Of a stretch of 6,308 bases of DNA, positions 5,384 through 6,308 are shown piece after piece (positions within the stretch are counted from its first letter, which is position 1; the number at the start of each line of letters is the position of its first letter). Source of the DNA: Rhodothermia bacterium (GTDB taxonomy: Bacteria > Bacteroidota > Rhodothermia > Rhodothermales > JABDKH01); NCBI GenBank assembly GCA_018679295.1, contig JAHHLP010000157.1, positions 1 to 6,308 of the forward strand, read 5' to 3'. The translations under genes were made by a program, and so were the position numbers. The notes below the pieces were generated by a model, which saw only the letters and a list, made by a program, of their open reading frames with translations, was not told where the DNA came from and made no database searches.

Positions 5384-5809
5384 ATGAAATACCGACTGGT
5401 TCTGCTTTTTGCCGGAGTCGCCCTCGTCGGAAGTTCCTGCTCTTCGATGAAGCCCCCCAGTGGCGAGGAATGGGCCAGACTCACGGACAACCAGGCTGCC
5501 ATTTACATCGGCAAGCGCTATCGGGGGCTGACGCCCAGGGAAATCCGGATCCGGCTCGGCTTCGGCGAGACCAGCCTGTCACTGCGGCGCGGTCAGACGG
5601 TAGTCCGCGATTTCTGGTTCGAGCGAACCGGAGTAGCAGGCACGTACCTTCCCTATCTCTTCGGGACGGATCGGGAGGGAGGCGCGCTCGTGTACGACGT
5701 CGAGGATCTCGAGCAACTGAGAGACTCGACTTACGTCGTTCCCAACCTGCCGCGGCCCTTCAAGATCAGGGATCGGCGATACGGGCTCGTCGTTTGGGTC
5801 GAAGACTGA
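5384..5809 (+). CDS. Predicted lipoprotein of unknown function (141 aa)
   Basis: The start at 5384 gives MKYRLVLLFAGVALVGSSC, a typical short signal with Cys19 as the likely lipidation site. The lipobox G-S-S-C is atypical because Gly stands at -3, where Leu/Val/Ile is usual. An in-frame TTG four codons earlier is less attractive, and neither start has a clear SD. The mature part includes GLTPREIRIRLGFGETS (about 48-64). This loosely recalls the GMTxxEVxxxLG pattern of BamE/SmpA-type small outer-membrane lipoproteins, but the rest does not obviously match. A strand-rich stretch with FWFER, GTYLPYLFG and a C-terminal RYGLVVWVED follows. The function is unknown. The stop is 27 nt from that of the convergent methyltransferase gene, and no terminator is seen between them. 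Confidence 0.75.
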   Translation: MKYRLVLLFAGVALVGSSCSSMKPPSGEEWARLTDNQAAIYIGKRYRGLTPREIRIRLGFGETSLSLRRGQTVVRDFWFERTGVAGTYLPYLFGTDREGGALVYDVEDLEQLRDSTYVVPNLPRPFKIRDRRYGLVVWVED

Positions 5810-5836
5810 TTACAGTGACGAGGTCTCGACCCAGTC

Positions 5837-6308
5837 TCAAGCCGGCGTCGCGGCCCTTGTGATTACATACTCGCCGGGGATCTCGTAACCTCTTCCGACA
5901 CGATGCGGCTCGATCGATGCCAGATACTCGGCGTGCGCAGCCCGACGAGTGTCGTCGTCGAATTTCCGATACGCCAGTGCGACCGGACCTCCAGCAAACA
6001 CAGCTGCGCAGGCCTCGTCGGCTGATTCGTAGTGCAACGTCACCGACAACCGTTCCAGCTCGATGTCCTCAAATCCCGCCTGCTTAAATGCGAACAACGA
6101 TGCGTCGCCGGTTCCAAACTGAAAGAACATCGGGCAAACCTCGGAAGCCACTCGTCGATCTACAATCGGAAACACTTCGGCCCAGCCACAGCGCTCCCGT
6201 CTCCCCCAAACCGCGGTGACGGCTCGTTTTCCGTTGCCTAGCACGCGGTGCATCTCGCGCAGACACGAAATCGGATCAGGCACGTACATGAGCCCGAGAC
6301 CACACAGA
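5837..6308 (-). CDS. Class I SAM-dependent methyltransferase, N-terminus cut by window edge
   Basis: The last 156 residues are visible, and the frame is open to the right edge. The first visible residues, LCGLGLMYVPDPISCLREMH, followed by RVLGNGKRAVTAVW, match the post-motif region of UbiE/Methyltransf_11-type enzymes (GLMF-PD-ALREM-RVL-PGG-R). The usual PGG turn reads GNGK here. Downstream are GTGDASLFAFKQAGFEDIELERL, GGPVALAYRKF and a C-terminal substrate-side part ending in GYEIPGEYVITRA. The SAM-binding glycine motif should lie in the missing N-terminal half. The substrate cannot be told. Several internal ATGs exist, but the protein pattern continues upstream of them, so the true start is outside the window. 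It ends 27 nt from the stop of the convergent lipoprotein gene. Confidence 0.88.
   Translation of the reverse strand, partial: LCGLGLMYVPDPISCLREMHRVLGNGKRAVTAVWGRRERCGWAEVFPIVDRRVASEVCPMFFQFGTGDASLFAFKQAGFEDIELERLSVTLHYESADEACAAVFAGGPVALAYRKFDDDTRRAAHAEYLASIEPHRVGRGYEIPGEYVITRAATPA

Noticed and set aside
5215..5862. Plus-strand frame covering the 5384-5809 lipoprotein in another frame.
   Set aside because: It spans the divergent promoter region and the stops of two genes, is Arg/Ser-rich and shows no domain; the lipoprotein frame has a clear signal peptide.
1..6308. Defence, toxin-antitoxin, CRISPR, phage or insertion-sequence content.
   Set aside because: No regularly spaced repeats, terminal inverted repeats, transposase, integrase, nuclease or toxin motifs were seen on either strand.

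Overview
The window looks like chromosomal DNA from a moderately GC-rich, diderm, aerobic bacterium. Three predicted small lipoproteins, a pilin-like protein with a Gln-rich N-terminal anchor and a KatG catalase-peroxidase would fit the Rhodothermota/Bacteroidota-Chlorobi side of the tree. That placement is an inference from remembered family resemblance, not from a search. No rRNA, tRNA, CRISPR array, transposase or phage gene was seen.

Layout, left to right. Positions 1-2025 (minus strand) hold the first 675 codons of an intact katG, whose C-terminus runs off the left edge. Its leader (2026-2200) has an SD, a possible TTGACA promoter and dyads. A strong Rho-independent terminator (2203-2241) separates katG from a 144-aa pilin-like membrane-anchored protein (2287-2721, minus). 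Upstream of that gene is a 387-base non-coding stretch with two dyads and a second likely minus-strand terminator. Next come an unassigned minus-strand reading frame (3109-3444, possibly a truncated gene) and a 79-aa lipoprotein gene (3517-3756, minus). These two share one reading frame and are split only by a TAG codon and 24 codons. A 398-base divergent spacer leads to a 206-aa Cys-rich lipoprotein (4155-4775, plus) with stacked hairpins directly before its SD. It converges on an NTF2-fold SnoaL/DUF4440-like protein (4846-5247, minus). A divergent spacer with two dyads precedes a 141-aa predicted lipoprotein (5384-5809, plus). That gene converges on the C-terminal part of a class I SAM-dependent methyltransferase (5837 to the right edge, minus).

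The genes do not form one obvious pathway. KatG handles peroxide, the pilin-like protein and lipoproteins belong to the cell envelope, and the NTF2-fold protein and methyltransferase are soluble accessory proteins. Strand switches and gaps suggest mostly single-gene units. The only candidate operon is the lipoprotein at 3517-3756 with the frame at 3109-3444. No clear new multi-gene system is visible. The items most worth a second look are the pilin-like protein with its dyad-rich upstream region, the shared frame around the TAG at 3517-3519, and the hairpin leader at 4107-4145.
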